A stretch of DNA of 64,000 nt from contig NZ_RQZF01000001.1 in assembly GCF_003858455.1 (NCBI RefSeq), positions 124,001 through 188,000 of the forward strand. The letters run 5' to 3'. A program made the translations under genes and the position numbers. Under the pieces are notes generated by a model. That model searched no databases. It was given only the letters and a program-made list of their open reading frames with translations, and had not been told where the DNA came from. Below, one piece after another: positions 63,684 to 64,000 of this stretch; within the stretch, counting starts at the first letter, position 1, and the number at the start of each line of letters is the position of its first letter. This DNA comes from Schaalia canis (GTDB taxonomy: Bacteria > Actinomycetota > Actinomycetes > Actinomycetales > Actinomycetaceae).

Positions 63684-64000
63684 TTAGCGCATGTTGAGCA
63701 GTTCCTTAATCACCGCTAGGCGCTTCGTGATCATCGCCTCATTCCCATTCTGTGTGGGCGTGTAGTATTCGGTGCCCTGAAGGTCATCGGGCAGGTACTG
63801 CTGCGCGGCTACTGAGTGCGGTGCGTCGTGGGCGTATTGGTAGTCCTGGCCGTGACCGAGCTTCTTTGCTCCCGAGTAGTGGGCATCGCGTAAGTGCCGT
63901 GGTACGGGGCCACCTTTACCGGCGCGCAAGTCGGCTAAGGCCCTATCAATCGCGAGGTAGGCGGCGTTGGACTTTGGTGCCGTAGCGACCGCGACCACGG
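63684..64000 (-). CDS. rarA: Replication-associated recombination protein RarA (C-terminus only)
   Basis: Only the last 105 or so codons are in the window; the 5' end is off the right edge. The visible part is the C-terminal region of the RarA/MgsA/WHIP-type AAA+ ATPase: APKSNAAYLAIDRALADLR, VPRHLRDAHYSGAKKLGHG, and YAHDAPHSVAAQQYLPDDLQG. The family acts at stalled replication forks. The ATPase core with Walker motifs is not visible. Its position before rpsD-alaS fits the conserved order. Confidence 0.92.
   Translation of the reverse strand, partial: VVAVATAPKSNAAYLAIDRALADLRAGKGGPVPRHLRDAHYSGAKKLGHGQDYQYAHDAPHSVAAQQYLPDDLQGTEYYTPTQNGNEAMITKRLAVIKELLNMR

Overview
The window is chromosomal DNA of a moderately GC-rich actinobacterium, most likely in the Actinomycetaceae (Actinomyces/Schaalia-like). 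Support comes from WhiA, OpcA, an ANTAR-type response regulator, a RpsA with a long acidic tail, and several gene blocks whose order I remember from mycobacteria and other actinobacteria. Genus-level assignment is inference. There are no insertion sequences, prophage genes, CRISPR arrays or rRNA genes. Both edges cut genes: a RluB-family pseudouridine synthase on the left and the C-terminus of RarA on the right.

Layout. (1) 1-3758, minus: a tightly overlapped operon xerD-parA-scpA-scpB-rluB for chromosome dimer resolution, segregation and rRNA modification. (2) 3868-9266, plus: pentose phosphate genes tkt, zwf, opcA, pgl, with no tal. (3) 9430-18240, minus: secG, tpiA, pgk, gap (lower glycolysis plus a translocon subunit), then whiA-yvcK-rapZ-uvrC. 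(4) 18415-21784, plus: type I glutamine synthetase and an acyl-CoA synthetase. (5) 21861-29244, minus: uvrA with an alpha/beta hydrolase, then a TerC protein and a CtpE-like P-type ATPase behind a probable yybP-ykoY (Mn2+) riboswitch. (6) 29538-35458: an unknown membrane protein converging on and overlapping a phosphatidylcholine synthase gene, then uvrB and an oligo-1,6-glucosidase-type GH13 enzyme.

(7) 35517-44499: coaE, followed by an accessory carbohydrate locus: CUT1 ABC transporter (binding lipoprotein and two permeases), an M81/MlrC metallopeptidase, a ROK kinase and a CutC-family protein, with a divergent ROK regulator. This locus sits between coaE and rpsA, which I remember as neighbours in mycobacteria, and it is the best candidate for an undescribed pathway. 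A rhodanese lipoprotein follows. (8) 44721-51944: rpsA, polA, a hotdog thioesterase, a membrane-anchored HNH nuclease with an excalibur tail, an unusual tRNA-Leu(CAA) with a short variable arm, and the ANTAR regulator pdtaR. (9) 52076-56164, minus: a small orphan protein, pyk, lgt and a lone trpC. (10) 56309-64000, minus: prepilin peptidase, aroE, mltG, ruvX, alaS, rpsD, rarA.

Most operons end in long perfect hairpins, many without a U-tract. Translational coupling through 4-base ATGA/GTGA overlaps is very common.
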